In this document: positions 37,030 to 49,293 of the stretch, piece after piece
Numbering within the stretch: the stretch's first letter is position 1
Layout: every line of letters begins with the position of its first letter
Source of the DNA: Hevea brasiliensis
Lineage: Eukaryota; Streptophyta; Magnoliopsida; Malpighiales; Euphorbiaceae
Direction: 5' to 3'
Assembly (NCBI RefSeq): GCF_030052815.1
Contig: NC_079501.1
Location: 90,686,296 to 90,750,295 of the forward strand
Length of the DNA: 64,000 bases
The notes under the pieces: model-generated
The model's database searches: none
Told to the model about the DNA's origin: nothing
The model's input: the letters and a program-made list of their open reading frames with translations, nothing else
Position numbers and translations under genes: made by a program

Positions 37030-40000
37030 CAGAACACCTCTAAGTTCTAGAGTACGTTCTCTTGTTCGGTGACCAGTGTTATCCGGACAGCTAGGATGCC
37101 TAGAACTACACTTCGTTATGAGTGAGGAGACATAAAATAATGAAATACAAGAAGAGAAAACACAAGAAAAACAAAGGAAAAATAATAGCAAAGAAATGTA
37201 ACCAAGTTAAGCGAGCCGAGAACCCTAGCGATGGGTGATCATGCCGGAAGTCACGGCGTGGACCGTTGACTAATACTGGTACTGGGGAACCCTAGAAAAT
37301 ATTTTTAGGACTTAAAGAGACATCAATTGAAGTATAAATATCATTAGAAATATCAAAGAAAAATTAAATAATTAGTACAAGGAAAAGTGAGAAATCGAAA
37401 AACAGACAAAACCCGGTGTTACCGAAAAATCGAGAATGCAACCCGAACAGGGGCATTATGGTCATTTGACATCCCGAATTGTCTTTTGACCTAAATGTCC
37501 ATTAAAAATAAATAATATTACACTTGGAAAATATAATGAAAAATTAAATTGATGGTACCTAAAGTAAATAGCAAAAATTATGGGTTAATGTGGAATAAAT
37601 GAAAGTTAAACTTATAAAATGATTTATTTGTGTAAGTGGACCACTAAAGAATAAATTAAAAGCTAAATGGGGCAGGTGTAAGTCCATTACACAATCTGCA
37701 CTTCATCTTCTCCAAATCCTCTCAACCATGCCGAATTGAAGAAAAGAAAATCCTCCATTGTCGTGTAACTTCAAGCTCCATTAACTCCTTTATTTCACCT
37801 CTAATCACCTAGGTAGCTTCATTAAAAATTATCCCCACTTCACAAGGAAGAGTTTGATACCAAAATCAAGAAGTTTAGTGAAGGTTTAACAAGTCCCAAC
37901 CATAGGTAAGTTTGTATTTTTGAATATTGCTTTGTTAAACTTTGTATACATGTTATGGGTGTTTGATTTGTGAAGAAAATTTTCAAGTTTGAGGAGTTCT
38001 TGATATGTCCAATTTTGGACAGCCATGGAGTTCTATATTTGATGAAGTATTCTTACATATATTTGATGTGGATTCATGTTGAGTAGGGTGATTTAATGTC
38101 CTAGTAAGTTAATTCCACATGTATATGGTGATTGTGCACTTGAAATGAAGTTGACGAAATTATGGACAATTTGGCATTGTGGAGCATTTCGGCAGCTTTG
38201 GGACTCCTTAATGAATGTTTGAATTCATGGAGATATTGGATAAATTGTGATATTGAGGATTGATGAATATGTATGTAAATTGGTTGTGTAAAGTGTATGT
38301 AAGAATTAGAAATGTTTATGTGTATGTGGTTGTATTTGGACTTTATGAAATAGAGTTTTATTTGGTGTATTAAGGATGTTTGTATTCTGCCAAAGTGATT
38401 TTAATGTGAAGTGGTAAATGGTTTTGGTAATGTACCAAAACAGAATGGGGTTGAGAGGTGGATTTGTAGCAAGGTAAATGTGTAATGAATAGATGTTTAA
38501 GCAATGTAATTAAGGGCAGTGTGCATTTTAACCTATAAAACAAAATGTGTAACTCCAATTGGTATGAGACCAATTGGAGGTGAAACTAGGCACAAAATGT
38601 GCCAACTTTCATTGAGAAAGCATACCAAAATTCTGCTTGCAAGGTGGCTTGAAAAATGACCAATCCGGATTAAGTGCAAGTGAGGCCTGAAAATTGACCA
38701 ATTGGGCAGCAGTTAGTGTTTAGGCCATAACTCACCCAAAACAGGTCCAATTAACCTGAAATTTTAACCATGAATAGTTAAGACCCATATCTACAAGTCT
38801 TATGAAGACACCAAAGATCCGAAATGACCATAAGCAAGTCAAATAGCTTGCACAAGTTCGGGTCCAAAAACTGGCCGAACCAAAGTTGACCAAAATTGAC
38901 CTAAAATGACCAAATTTGATGCCATTTGACCAGCAATAGTAAAATGACCATAACTTGGTCTACATAACTCAGAATGACCTAAACTTTTGCCCCGCGTTCC
39001 GTAAGACATGGATCTACAAGTTTGTAGTTTTGACCGAAACCCGAAAACTGAGGGAACTAGGTCGTCCGGCTAGGTCAAACTAGTATTCCGGAATCCAGCA
39101 AGTTGCAATAAAATGCACTAAACAAGGAAATGAAATTGGTAACATGTACCAACCCTAAAATACTATCGAATGTGACATATTAGTAACGTTAAAACCTAAT
39201 TTACCTAGAACGCATCGAGGGTCGGTATATTAGGTGATTAAGCAAATAATAGCTTTCAGTGAATTATTTGTCAAACATTATCGATAGAGACAGTTTAATT
39301 TAGTACTGAAACACTTCAAATTGTGTTTCTCAGTTAGTAAAGACTCAGGGAAAGGGAAGGAAACACTGAGTCCAGACCAGGAGACAATTATCAGAGGTTT
39401 GTGCACAACAACTATTTCTTTTGAATTTTTCAATTGAAATGAATTATGACTAATTGTACATTATTGTTTTAAATTGTGGAAATGTGTTTGAATGGATATT
39501 TATTGCTTGAAAAGCATTGTAAATGGTTTGAAACTGTGAGAAATTATTTGAATGATATTGATGGATACTTATTGATTGAAAAGTATTGGAAATGGTTTAA
39601 AACCACAGCTATCATGTATATTGATTGTATTCCTCGCTAGCTTGTCTAGTGGGACGAATTGAATTCCCTCTCTGGCTGAAGTGTTGAGGTGTGTGCCTGT
39701 TGAGGACGAATTGGATGAGTACTCATATTTTTGCTAGCTAGCTATGTTATTCCTCATTAGTCATCGACTTTTGGGACGAATTGAATACCTCATTAGCCAT
39801 CGGCTTTTGGGACGAATTGAACCTTGGAACATGATTTAAGCTGTGTGTGATTTATTGATATGTATTGTGAGATTGTGAAATGAATTTAAACTCTTATTGA
39901 CATATATTGTCTTTTGAATTCAACCATGATCTGACTTATTAAAATTTATTGTGATATTGAGAAATGGAGTTTAAGTTCTTGTTGACAATTACTGTCTTGA

Positions 40001-40727
40001 AATTAACTATGGTTTTAAGTATCCACTATTTATATGATTTATGAATTGTGATTTAAATTGTATTTGGTTAATGTTGTGCACCACTGAGACATTGTCTCAG
40101 CGATAGCTTTTTATTGCTGTCGCAGGTAGACAGACAGACAGGGCAGCAGACTAGGCTGCTAGTACCTCCAGCGAGAGATTACCGGGTATAATGAGTATAC
40201 CAATATTTTGCATTTTGTACTGTAATGTATGACCACTGTATGTACATATTGTTTTTAGTTTTGAGCAGTTGTAAATTAAAATTGTACATTGAAGTTGTAA
40301 AATAATTATGAGTTATTTTGGCTTGTAAAAATTGTATTATATTTCTTGTATCTCAATCTTTGAAAAATTACTATAGATTTAAGTTGAGAAATGTGTTGTG
40401 TTGAGAAATATGTTGGAGTTGAGATTTGGAAATCTATTAAAGTGCTTTTTTACAGGTTTTGCTGAAGAACTGTTTTATCTAAAATACAGATGGCAGTCTG
40501 CCAAAATTTTTACAGAAATTCCAAATAATTCAAATGTGTTAGTTCTATCACTTCAGTTCAAAAAGGTTTTTAACACCTGTAAATAGTGCTCACCACTGTA
40601 AAAGAAGTAAGAAAAGTTTTTAAAATCCCTTGTAGTGTATTTAATGGGTTATCAGTAGACGGAGTTGGTAATTCATTAGGTATACTACGGGATCATGTTA
40701 TGCCTTATAGAGGGGTAGGGTGTGACA
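37030..40727 (+). repeat. 5' LTR of element C (about 3.7 kb)
   Basis: Near-identical by eye to 45595-49293, apart from two clusters of differences at 37025-37080 and 37231-37300. It begins cagaacacc where the partner has tgtaacacc, so the terminal TG is altered, and it ends gtgtgaca. Hairpins lie at 40084-40123. Confidence 0.9.
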
Positions 40728-40735
40728 TGTTTTAG

Positions 40736-40747
40736 TGGTATCAGAGC
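40736..40747 (+). other. Primer binding site of element C (initiator tRNA-Met)
   Basis: TGGTATCAGAGC, eight bases after the 5' LTR end. Confidence 0.9.
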
Positions 40748-40917
40748 AAAGTTTTTAAATTCTGTTTTCACCTGTTATTTGAATATTCTTTCTTCATAGT
40801 ACAACTGCTCAATATCATTGTTTGATACATACAGTACATTACATTATAAATATGCACTAACGGGAGGAAATCTCCTTCTGTTAATTGTTCAGGAGATCTA
40901 AAATCCTCGCATTGACT

Positions 40918-42086
40918 ATGGAAGAGGGTGATCGTTCAGTCGATCAATCTATTGAGGCTGAGGTGCAAGGGAATGCCCCAGGCCTACATAATGTCAGTGG
41001 TTCAAAGAAGACCACCGCAGCATCTGCTTCGATTCACAAGGCAAAGAAATGGCTGCAATGTTCCAACAAATGGCTGGTAATGTGCCTACTCAAGTCCCAA
41101 TACAGACACCAGTGGTACAACCACAATCTCCTACTAGGAAGTATGATAAATTGATGAAGTATAGGGCTACAGAGTTTAAGGGGACAGTAGATCCTCTAGA
41201 AGCTGAACAATGGTTAGAAAGGATGGATAGGGTATTCAAGAAACTGCATTGCACAGAGGAGCTCAGATTTAAATACTCTGTATCTTTGCTGTGGGGATGC
41301 TTATGATCGTGGAAAACCATTCCCCACAGTCTGGTAGAACCTGCAGTGCTAACATGGAATGACTTTCTCAGGGAATTCAGACAGAAATATGTCCCTGATG
41401 CTTATGTAGACCAGAAGTTACAAGAATTCCTAAGTCTGAAACAGGGGAACAGATCAGTGGCTGAGTATGAAAGAGAATTTTCCCGCCTGAGCCATTATGC
41501 AGTGAGTTTACTTTCTACCAGCAGGGAGAGATGCAAGAGGTTTTAAACTGGCTTGAAGCCCAGTATCAGATTATAAGTAGTCGGCTTCAAACACACTAAC
41601 TTCTCTGAACTTATTTTTCAAGCTCTAGAGTTAGAAAGAATTGAGTCTGAAGCTGCTCCTGAGAAAAAGAAATCAGAGAAGACAGAGAAAGAGGGAAAAT
41701 CTACAGAACAGAGTTCCAGTGGTCCTACTGGAAAGAGGAAGAATCATGGGGGACACAGCAGAGGTGGCAAGAAATCTGGTAGGGGAAGATATTCAGGACA
41801 GAAGCCTCCCCTATCTGGTCAGCAGAGTACCAGAGGTTCCTATCCTCCCCGCCAATGTGAAACTTGTGGAAGAAATCATGGTGGGATCTGCTACAAGGCT
41901 ATTGGAGCCTGTTATAACTGTGGAGGCACCAGACACTTTGCCAAGGACTGCACCAGTAGTCGCAGGGTTGGACCACCTCCTACTACTGCAGAAGGGTCAG
42001 TTCAGAGCCCTGTCACTAGAAGTTCACAACCACCCAGCAGAGGTAGAGGCAGGGGTAGAGGTAGCCCAGCAGGCAGCCAAGGCACA
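40918..42086 (+). pseudogene. Element C Gag
   Basis: Starts MEEGDRSVDQSIEAEVQG at 40918 and shifts frame near 41048. From there one frame runs on: YRATEFKGTVDPLEAEQWLERMDRVF, then TWNDFLREFRQKYVPDAYVDQKLQEFLSL and AEYEREFSRLSHYA (the conserved Gag capsid core), then a Gly/Arg-rich region with the CCHC zinc knuckle [14 protein letters not shown] near 41910-41950. That frame has stops at 41304-41306 and 41544-41546 and near 41575, some with the look of small indels. It continues in frame into Pol. Confidence 0.88.
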
Positions 42087-45000
42087 GTGAAACAATCAGA
42101 GCAAGACAGTGCTCCAATCAGAATGTATGTAATGAGACAGAGGGAAGAGGCCGAGACATCTGATGTTGTGGCTGGTACCTTCTCAACTTTTAATCAAGAT
42201 GTGTTTGTGTTATTTGACCCAGGTTCTACCCATTCTTATGTGAGTGCTAGCATCATTGATTGCATTGCTGTTCCATGTATACAAATGGACTTTGAGGTGT
42301 TAGTAACAAGTCCACTAGGACAGGAGGTCAGGGTTAATAGAATGTATAGAGATTGTCCTTTGGTGATCCAAGGACACACTTTTCTGTCTGATCTCATTGA
42401 AATGCCCTTCAGAGATTATGATATCATCTTGGGCATGGATTGGTTAGCTAGGCATCATGCCATGATTGACTGTAGGCTGAAGACAGTCACTTTTGGTCTT
42501 CCTCAGTACAGTAATGTGGTAATACATGGGGAAAGGCAGTTATTGCCATCAAACATCATTTTGGCTGCACTAGCTAGAAAAATGATCAGAAAGGGGTGTG
42601 AAGCCTACTTGGCACATGTGGTAGACACCCAAGTGGGGAGTCCAGCATTGAAGGACATCCCTACAGTACATGACTTTCCAGATGTGTTTCCTGATGAATT
42701 GCCAGGATTACCTCTGGAAAGAGAAGTGCAGTTTGAAATTAATGTTATGCCTGGTGTTGAACCAATCTCCATAAGACCATACAGAATGGCACCAGCAGAG
42801 TTGAAGGAGTTGAAGATACAGTTGCAAGAATTACTTGAAAAGGGCTTCATCCGCCCTAGTGTGTCACATTGGGGAGCACCAGTGTTGTTTGTTAAGAAGA
42901 AGGATGGTACTCTCCGCTTATGCATTGACTACCGGCAGTTGAATAAGGTGACAATAAAGAACAGATATCCATTGCCTCGCATTGATAATCCGTTTGATCA
43001 GTTGAAGGGTGCCGCTGTATTCTCCAAAATTGATTTGTGATCTGGTTATTATCAGTTGAAGGTGCAAGAGCAGAGTATTCCAAAAACTGCTTTCAGAACT
43101 CGGTATGGCCACTATGAGTTTCTAGTAATGCCATTCGGGTTAACAAATGCTCCAGCTGCTTTTATGGATCTGATGAACACTATCTTCAGACCATATCTTG
43201 ATCAATTTGTGGTGGTGTTTACTGATGACATTTTGATATATTCAAGGAATGCAGAGGAGCATGATAGACATCTGCGGATTGTACTGCAGACCCTAAGGGA
43301 GAAACAACTATACGCCAAATTGTCGAAATGTGAATTTTGGCTGAAAGAAATCTCCTTTTTGGGACATGTTGTGTCAGCTGAAGGGATCAAGGTAGATTCC
43401 AGCAAGGTAGAAGCTATCCTTAATTGGAAGCCGCCCAGGAACATCACAGAAATTCGCAATTTTCTGGGTCTAGCTGGATATTACCGTCGGTTTGTGAAGG
43501 GGTTTTCTATGTTATCTTCTCCACTGACCAAACTGCTTCGGAAAGATGTAAAATTTCAATGGACTGATAAATGCCAGCAAAGTTTTGATGAGTTGAAGAG
43601 GTGTTTGACTGAAGCTCCAGTTCTCACTTTACCTACTCCGGGTAAAGAATACACAGTTTATAGTGATGCTTCTCACAATGGGTTAGGCTGTGTACTGATG
43701 CAAGATCGGAATGTCATTGCTTATGCATCACGCCAGTTGAAACCGCATGAGAGGAATTACCCAACATATGATCTGGAGTTAGCAGCTATTGTTTTTGCTT
43801 TGAAGATCTGGAGACACTATTTGTATGGAGAGAAATGCTACATTTACACAGATCACAAGAGCTTGAAGTACTTAGGCACCCAGAAGGAATTAAATTTGAG
43901 GCAGAGGAGATGGTTAGAACTCATCAAAGATTATGATTGCTTAATAGACTATCAGCCAGGGAAAGCAAATGTGGTGGCTGACGCCTTAAGTCGAAAGGCT
44001 ATGGCAAGTCTCAGAGTTTTGCCTTTGTCCATGGTATATGAATTGAAAGCACAGCATGCCAGTTTAGAGATTGATGATGAGGGACAGACAGTAGTTGCAT
44101 GGCATGTACAGCCAGTGTTGATTGATAAGATCAGAATGGCTACTCAGAGTGATGAAAAATATCAGAAGCTACTGAAAGAAGTCCAACAGGGCAAGAAACC
44201 TGAATTCTCTGTGAGAGATGATGGTTTATTGCTACATCAGGGCAGAATGTGCGTTCCTAATGATGCTGAATTGAGACAGATCATTATGAAGGAAGCACAT
44301 GAGTCTCCATTTGCTATGCACCTTGGTGGAACTAAAATGTACAGAGGGCTGAAAGAGCATTACTGGTGGATGGGCATGAAGAGGGATATAGCTGAGTTTG
44401 TTTCCAAATGCCTAACTTGTCAGCAAGTAAAGGCAGAACATCAAGTTCCAGCTGGTTTTTTACATCCTTTGTCAGTACCAGAGTGGAAATGGGAACGAAT
44501 AACTATGGATTTTGTTACAGGACTTCCAAGGACACAGAGTAGTCATGATGCAGTATGGGTTATAGTTGACAGATTGACCAAGTCTGCTCACTTTTTGCCA
44601 GTTCGGATGGACTATAGCCTGGAAAGATTGGCCAGATTGTACATATATGAGATTGTAAAATTGCATGGAGTGCCAGTATCAATTGTGTCTGACAGAGATC
44701 CTAGGTTCACTTCTAGATTCTGGGGTGGTCTTCAGAGAGCCCTAGGAACTAGATTGAACTTCAGCACAGCATTCCACCCACAGACAGATGGCCAGTCTGA
44801 AAGGGTTATTCAGATATTGGAGGATATGCTACGGGCTTGTGTGATTGAATTTGAAGGTAGTTGGGATACACACTTGCCTTTGATTGAGTTTGCTTATAAC
44901 AACAGCTACCAATCAAGCATTGGGATGCCTCCATATGAAGCATTGTATGGCAGGAAGTGCAGAACTCCCTTATGTTGGGATGAAGTAGGTGAAAGGAAGA

Positions 45001-45548
45001 TAATTGGGCCAGAAATTGTTCAGCAGACAGAGGAAAAGATCAAATTGATTAGAGATAGACTCAAGGCTGCATCAGACCGTTAGAAGTCCTATGTTGATAT
45101 GAAGAGAAGAGATATTGAATATGCAGTGGGTGATAAAGTATTCCTCAAAGTTTCTCCTTGGAAGAGGATTATGAGATTTGGCAGAAAGGGGAAACTGAGT
45201 CCTCGTTTCATCGGACCATATGAGATTCTGGAAAGAGTGGGTCCTTTGGCATATCGGTTGGCATTACCTCCAGAGCTAGCAAGGATACACAGTGTCTTCC
45301 ATGTGTCCATGTTAAGGAGGTACAGATCTGACCCATCTCATGTACTATCAGTTGAAGAGATTGAGGTAAATCCAGACCTCTCATATGAGGAAGAACCCAT
45401 AAAAATTCTGGCTTATGAGGTGAAGCAGCTGAGGAACAAACAGATACACCTGGTTAAAGTGCTGTGGAACCATCATTCAAGCCAGGAAGCTACTTGGGAA
45501 CGTGAAGAGGATATGAGGAAACAGCACCCGCAGTTGTTCAGAGACTAA
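42087..45548 (+). pseudogene. Element C Pol: protease, RT, RNase H, integrase, chromodomain tail
   Basis: One reading frame across the whole of pol, broken only by TGA at 43038-43040 and TAG at 45081-45083. Protease motif DPGSTHSY is at 42216. RT begins about 42780, and its catalytic box is FTDD (Asp pair at 43224-43229) where A and B have FIDD. RNase H begins about 43660 ([10 protein letters not shown]). The integrase zinc finger at 44290-44420 has MHLGG in place of the MHPGG seen in element A, followed by [15 protein letters not shown] and the SERVIQ region. The chromodomain-like tail (EATWEREEDMRKQHPQLF) ends at 45548. The position of TGA corresponds to an Arg codon in the family motif DLRSGY. 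Confidence 0.93.
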
Positions 45549-45577
45549 TGCCAGGTAAAATTTCGAGACGAAATTTA

Positions 45578-45594
45578 TTTAAGGGGGGGAGAAT
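45578..45594 (+). other. Polypurine tract of element C
   Basis: tttaaggggggagaat-type purine run directly before the 3' LTR, as in element A. Confidence 0.85.
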
Positions 45595-48500
45595 TGTAAC
45601 ACCCCTAAGTTCGGTAGTGCGTTCTACTGTTCCGGTGACCAGTGTTATCCGGACAGCTAGGATGCCTAGAACTACACTTCGTTATGAGTGAGGAGACATA
45701 AAATAATGAAATACAAGAAGAGAAAACACAAGAAAAACAAAGGAAAAATAATAGCAAAGAAATGTAACCAAGTTAAGCGAGCCGAGAACCCTAGCGATGG
45801 GTGACCGCACCGGGAAGTCACGGCGTGGACCGTTGACTAGCTCCTCGGATCACAGGGAACCCTGGAAAATATTTTTAGGACTTAAAGAGACATCAATTGA
45901 AGTATAAATATCATTAGAAATATCAAAAAAAAATTAAATAATTAGTACAAGGAAAAGTGAGAAATCGAAAAACAGACAAAACCCGGTGTTATCGAAAAAT
46001 CGGGAATGCAACCCGAACAGGGGCATTATGGTCATTTGACATCCCGAATTGTCTTTTGACCTAAATGTCCATTAAAAATAAATAATATTACACTTGGAAA
46101 ATATAATGAAAAATTAAATTGATGGTACCTAAAGTAAATAGCAAAAATTATGGGTTAATGTGGAATAAATGAAAGTTAAACTTATAAAATGATTTATTTG
46201 TGTAAGTGGACCACTAAAGAATAAATTAAAAGCTAAATGGGGCAGGTGTAAGTCCATTACACAATCTGCACTTCATCTTCTCCAAATCCTCTCAACCATG
46301 CCGAATTGAAGAAAAGAAAATCCTCCATTACCATGTAGCTTCAAGCTCCATTAATTCCTTTATTTCACCTCTAATCACCTAGGTAGCTTCATTAAAAATT
46401 ATCCCCGCTTCACAAGGAAGAGTTTGATACCAAAATCAAGAAGTTTAGTGAAGGTTTAACAAGTCCCAACCATAGGTAAGTTTGTATTTTTGAATATTGC
46501 TTTGTTAAACTTTGTATACATATTATGGGTGTTTGATTTGTGAAGAAAATTTTCAAGTTTGAGGAGTTCTTGATATGTCCAATTTTGGACAGCCATGGAG
46601 TTCTATATTTGATGAAGTATTCTTACATATATTTGATGTGGATTCATGTTGAGTAGGGTGATTTAATGTCCTAGTAAGTTAATTCCACATGTATATGGTG
46701 ATTGTGCACTTGAAATGAAGTTGACGAAATTATGGACAATTTGGCATTGTGGAGCATTTCGGCAGCTTTGGAACTCCTTAATGAATGTTTGAATTCATGG
46801 AGATATTGGATAAATTGTGATATTGAGGATTGATGAATATGTATGTAAATTGGTTGTGTAAAGTGTATGTAAGAATTAGAAATGTTTATGTGTATATGTG
46901 GTTGTATTTGGACTTTATGAATTAGAGTTTTATTTGGTGTATTAAGGACGTTTGTATTCTGCCAAAATGATTTTAATGTGAAGTGGTAAATGGTTTTGGT
47001 AATGTACCAAAACAGAATGGGGTTGAGAGGTGGATTTGTAGCAAGGTAAATGTGTAATGACTATTAAGCAATGTAATTAAGGGCAGTGTGCATTTTAACC
47101 TATAAAACAAAATGTGTAACTCCAATTGGTATGAGACCAATTGGAGGTGAAACTAGGCACAAAATGTGCCAACTTTCATTGAGAAAGCATACTAAAATTC
47201 TGCTTACAAGGTGGCTTGAAAAATGACCAATCCAGATTAAGTGCAAGTGAGGCCTGAAAATTGACCAATTGGGCAGCAGTTAGTGTTTAGGCCATAACTC
47301 ACTCAAAACAGGCCCAATTGACTTGAAATTTTAACCATGAATAGTTAAGACCCATATCTACAAGTCTTATGAAGACACCAAAGACCAGAAATGACCATAA
47401 GCAAGTCAAACAGCTTGCACAAGTTCGGGTCCAAAAACTGGCCGAACCAAAGTTGACCAAAATTGACCTAAAATGACCAAATTTGATGCCATTTGACCAG
47501 TAATAGTAAAATGACCATAACTTGGTCTACATAACTCAGAATGACCTAAACTTTTGCCTCGCATTCCGTAAGACATAGATCTACAAGTTTGTAGTTTTGA
47601 CTGAAACCCGAAAACCGAGGGAACTAGGTCGTCCGGCTAGGTCAAACTAGTATCCCGGAATCCAGCAAGTTGCAATAAAATGCACTAAACAAGGAAATGA
47701 AATTGGTAACATGTACCAACCCTAAAATACTATTGAATGTGACATATTAGTAACGTTAAAACCTAATTTACCTAGAACGCATCGAGGGTCGGTATATTAG
47801 GTGATTAAGCAAATAATAGCTTTCAGTGAATTATTTGTTAAACATTATCGATAGAGACAGTTTAATTTAGTACTGAAACACTTCAAATTGTGTTTCTCAG
47901 TTAGTAAAGACTCAGGGAAAGGGAAGGAAACACTGAGTCCAGACCAGGAGACAATTATCAGAGGTTTGTGCACAACAACTATTTCTTTTGAATTTTTCAA
48001 TTGAAATGAATTATGACTAATTGTACATTATTGTTTTAAATTGTGGAAATGTGTTTGAATGGATATTTATTTCTTGAAAAGCATTGTAAATGGTTTGAAA
48101 CTGTGAGAAATTATTTGAATAATATTGATGGATACTTATTGATTGAAAAGTATTGGAAATGGTTTGAAACTACAGCTATCATGTATATTGATTGTATTCC
48201 TAGCTAACTTGTCTAGTGGGACGAATTGAATTCCCTCTCTGGCTGAAGTGTTGAGGTGTGTGCCTGTTGAGGACGAATTGGATGAGTACTCATATTTTTG
48301 CTAGCTAGCTATGTTATTCCTCATTAGTCATCGACTTTTGGGACGAATTGAATACCTCATTAGCCATCGGCTTTTGGGACGAATTGAACCTTGGAACATG
48401 ATTTAAGCTGTGTGTGATTTATTGATATGTGTTGTGAGATTGTGAAATAAATTTAAACTCTTATTGACATATACTGTCTTTTGAATTCAACCATGATCTG

Positions 48501-49293
48501 ACTTATTGAAATTTATTGTGATATTGAGAAATGGAGTTTAAGTTCTTGTTGACAATTACTGTCTTGAAATTAACTATGGTTTTAAGTATCCACTATTTAT
48601 ATGATTTATGAATTGTGATTTAAATTGTATTTGGTTAATGTTGTGCACCACTGAGACATTGTCTCAGCGATAGCTTTTTATTGCTGTCGCAGGTAGACAA
48701 ACAGACAGGGCAGCAGACTAGGCTGCTAGTACCTCCAGCGAGAGATTACCGGGTATAATGAGTATACCAACATTTTGTATTTTGTACTGTAATGTATGAC
48801 CACTGTATGTACATATTGTTTTTGGTTTTGAGCAGTTGTAAATTAAAATTGTACATTGAAGTTGTAAAATAATTATGAGTTATTTTGGCTTGTAAAAATT
48901 GTATTATATTTCTTGTATCTCAGTCTTTGAAAAATTACTGTAGATTTGAGTTGAGAAATGTGTTGTGTTGAGAAATATGTTGGAGTTGAGATTTGGAAAT
49001 CTATTGAAGAACTTTTTTACAGGTTTTCTGAAGAACTGTTTTATCCAAAATACAGATGGCACTCTGCCAAAATTTTTACAGAAATTCCAAATAATTCAAA
49101 TGTGTTAGTTCTATCACTTCAGTTCAAAAAGGTTTTTAACACCTGTAAATAGTGCTCATCACTGTAAAAGAAGTAAGAAAAGTTTTTAAAATCCCTTGTA
49201 GTGTATTTAATGGGTTATCAGTAGACGGAGTTGGTAATTAATTAGGTATACTACGGGATCATGTTATGCCTTACAGAGGGGTAGGGTGTGACA
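45595..49293 (+). repeat. 3' LTR of element C (3699 bp)
   Basis: TGTAACACCCC to GTGTGACA. It keeps the canonical TG..CA ends. The small open frames inside it are not protein-like. Confidence 0.93.

Larger units (their letters stand above)
37030..49293 (+). mobile_element. Element C: Ty3/gypsy chromovirus nested in element B LTR
   Basis: Complete 12.3 kb element: 5' LTR 37030-40727, primer binding site, gag, pol, polypurine tract, 3' LTR 45595-49293. It interrupts the B LTR between gaggaagaagg on the left and gctcacctgac on the right, which are adjacent in the intact B LTR at 29335-29365. The expected 5-bp duplication reads gtctc on the right (49294-49298) but atcct on the left (37025-37029), so it is imperfect. 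It is the best-preserved element here: pol is a single frame with only two stops. Same family as element A. Confidence 0.94.
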
